6,447 nt of DNA. Origin: Nodosilinea sp. BSH.14. Its GTDB lineage: Bacteria > Cyanobacteriota > Cyanobacteriia > Phormidesmidales > Phormidesmidaceae. The notes under the pieces were generated by a model. The model ran no database searches. It worked only from the letters and a program-made list of their open reading frames with translations, and was not told the origin of the DNA. The stretch lies in the NCBI GenBank assembly GCA_023264315.1, contig JALQST010000188.1, positions 1 to 6,447 on the forward strand, given 5' to 3'. The translations under genes were made by a program, and so were the position numbers. This document shows positions 5,818-6,447 of this stretch, one piece after another (the first letter of the stretch is position 1; the number at the start of each line of letters is the position of its first letter).

Positions 5818-6256
5818 TCAACCGGTGAAGGACAGCCGTTCCTGGCCGATCAGGTCGTAGTCTTGCCAAGCCTCAGTGGCCTTGGCGGCTTTCACCGCCG
5901 ACACAATCTGGCCTTGCTGGGCGGCCCTTTGGTAGACGGCATAGCGGCGCACACAGTGGCGAAACAGGCGCGGCTGAAGCGGGGCCAGCAGGGGTTCCAG
6001 GGCTTTGGTCATGCGCTGACTGGGGGGCATCATCGTCAACAGGACGCGATAGTTTTCGATGGCAGCGTCCTCCAGGTAGACCCCCATCAGGGTCAGCACG
6101 TCCAGGGCCAACACATCCGGCGTAGTAGGCAGTACCAGGCAATCACAGGCATGGGCCAACATCGCCAAATCATCGGGGGTGGAAAAAGGCCGCTAGGTGA
6201 ATGGCCGTTGTGGTTTTGCCGACACCGCCTTTGAAGCTGGCTACGGTGATGATCAT
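5818..6256 (-). pseudogene. ParA-family ATPase, internally deleted and frameshifted
   Basis: ATG at 6256 opens MIITVASFKGGVGKTTTAIH and continues LAAFF, a textbook ParA N-terminus with deviant Walker A KGGVGKTT (residues 9-16). The frame then reads H-P-R and stops at TGA 6172-6170. The family sequence resumes one frame over at about 6180 with TPDDLAMLAHACDCLVLPTT, followed by PDVLALD and about 100 more residues ending with LAWQDY-like TEAWQDYDLIG before the TGA at 5820-5818. Intact relatives, as I recall them, carry roughly 50 more codons between these parts, holding the LLIDGDPNRSA segment and the IVIDT Walker B strand. Those are absent here, so ATP hydrolysis should be lost even if the frames were joined. 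The C-terminal piece could start at TTG 6168 or ATG 6162 and be made as a short protein, but I see no ribosome site supporting that. A sequencing slip alone would not explain the missing segment. Confidence 0.8.
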
Positions 6257-6358
6257 GGTTCAGCGGGGGAGGGAACGGGGAGAGCAATAGCTTGATAGAT
6301 TAGTTCACAGCGCGGCGGATGGCGCAATCTGACCCAGAGTGATGGAGGGCAAACGGTG

Positions 6359-6447
6359 ATGGACAGTCCTGAATTTAGCCCTGAATCTAACCGTCCCGAC
6401 ACTTATTACCCAGCCCTGCGCCTTGACCTACCCGATGCCGAGGCCAC
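6359..6447 (+). CDS. Unknown protein, N-terminal fragment (partial)
   Basis: ATG 6359 opens 29 codons that run off the right edge: MDSPEFSPESNRPDTYYPAL, then RLDLPDAEAT. GGAGGG (6344-6349) lies 9 nt upstream, so the start is well supported; a GTG at 6356 directly before it is the only near alternative. The visible part is hydrophilic and proline-rich with no signal peptide or recognisable motif, so I assign no function. It is transcribed divergently from the parA remnant, with 102 nt between the two start codons; that gap is somewhat AT-richer near 6286-6305 but shows no clear promoter. Confidence 0.6.
   Translation, partial: MDSPEFSPESNRPDTYYPALRLDLPDAEA

Noticed and set aside
5806..6234. 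Open plus-strand frame of about 142 codons opposite the parA remnant
   Set aside because: It spans the deletion junction, but the opposite strand carries unmistakable ParA sequence, while this translation is Gln/His/Gly-rich and matches nothing.
6170..6256. Programmed ribosomal frameshift joining the two parA parts
   Set aside because: The TTTTTC run near 6187-6182 looks slippery, but shifting would still leave out the Walker B region, so no functional ATPase would result.

Overview
The window is about 6.4 kb of GC-rich, densely packed chromosomal DNA from a cyanobacterium. The main support is a plant-FdC2-like [2Fe-2S] ferredoxin with the characteristic C-terminal tail, a DUF92/VTE6-type (phytyl-phosphate kinase-like) membrane protein, and a short ParA-family ATPase of a type I associate with cyanobacteria. 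The start of a CbiG gene, probably the cyanobacterial CbiG-CobJ fusion, also fits. I see no insertion sequence, phage gene or CRISPR array.

Layout. Positions 1-370 (minus) hold the first 123 codons of a cobalamin-pathway CbiG protein that runs off the left edge. Positions 457-1332 (minus) encode an alpha/beta-hydrolase-fold protein whose catalytic triad looks eroded. Positions 1438-1524 (minus) are tRNA-Ser(GGA). Positions 1664-2032 (plus) encode the ferredoxin. Its stop codon overlaps by 4 bp, tail to tail, the stop of a Rieske non-haem iron oxygenase on the minus strand (2029-3030).

A probable four-gene minus-strand operon is read from about 5740 down to 2029: pepP-like Xaa-Pro aminopeptidase, RsbW-like anti-sigma factor, DUF92/VTE6-like protein, then the Rieske oxygenase. 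pepP and the anti-sigma gene are joined by a TGA-GTG junction with zero spacing. The anti-sigma stop codon is embedded in the DUF92 Shine-Dalgarno sequence. A candidate promoter and a perfect 14-bp tandem repeat lie just upstream of pepP. Further right, 5818-6256 is a broken parA-family gene that keeps Walker A and the C-terminal half but has lost the middle and is frameshifted. A divergent partial gene of unknown function begins at 6359 (plus).

How the genes may fit together: the ferredoxin is an obvious candidate electron donor for the overlapping oxygenase. Several genes (oxygenase, phytyl-phosphate-kinase-like protein, CbiG, ferredoxin) touch tetrapyrrole, phytol or chlorophyll metabolism. 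That shared theme is inference from gene position and family, not proof of one pathway. The points most worth a second look are the ferredoxin/oxygenase overlap, the triad-less hydrolase, the anti-sigma factor inside a metabolic operon, and the internally deleted parA.
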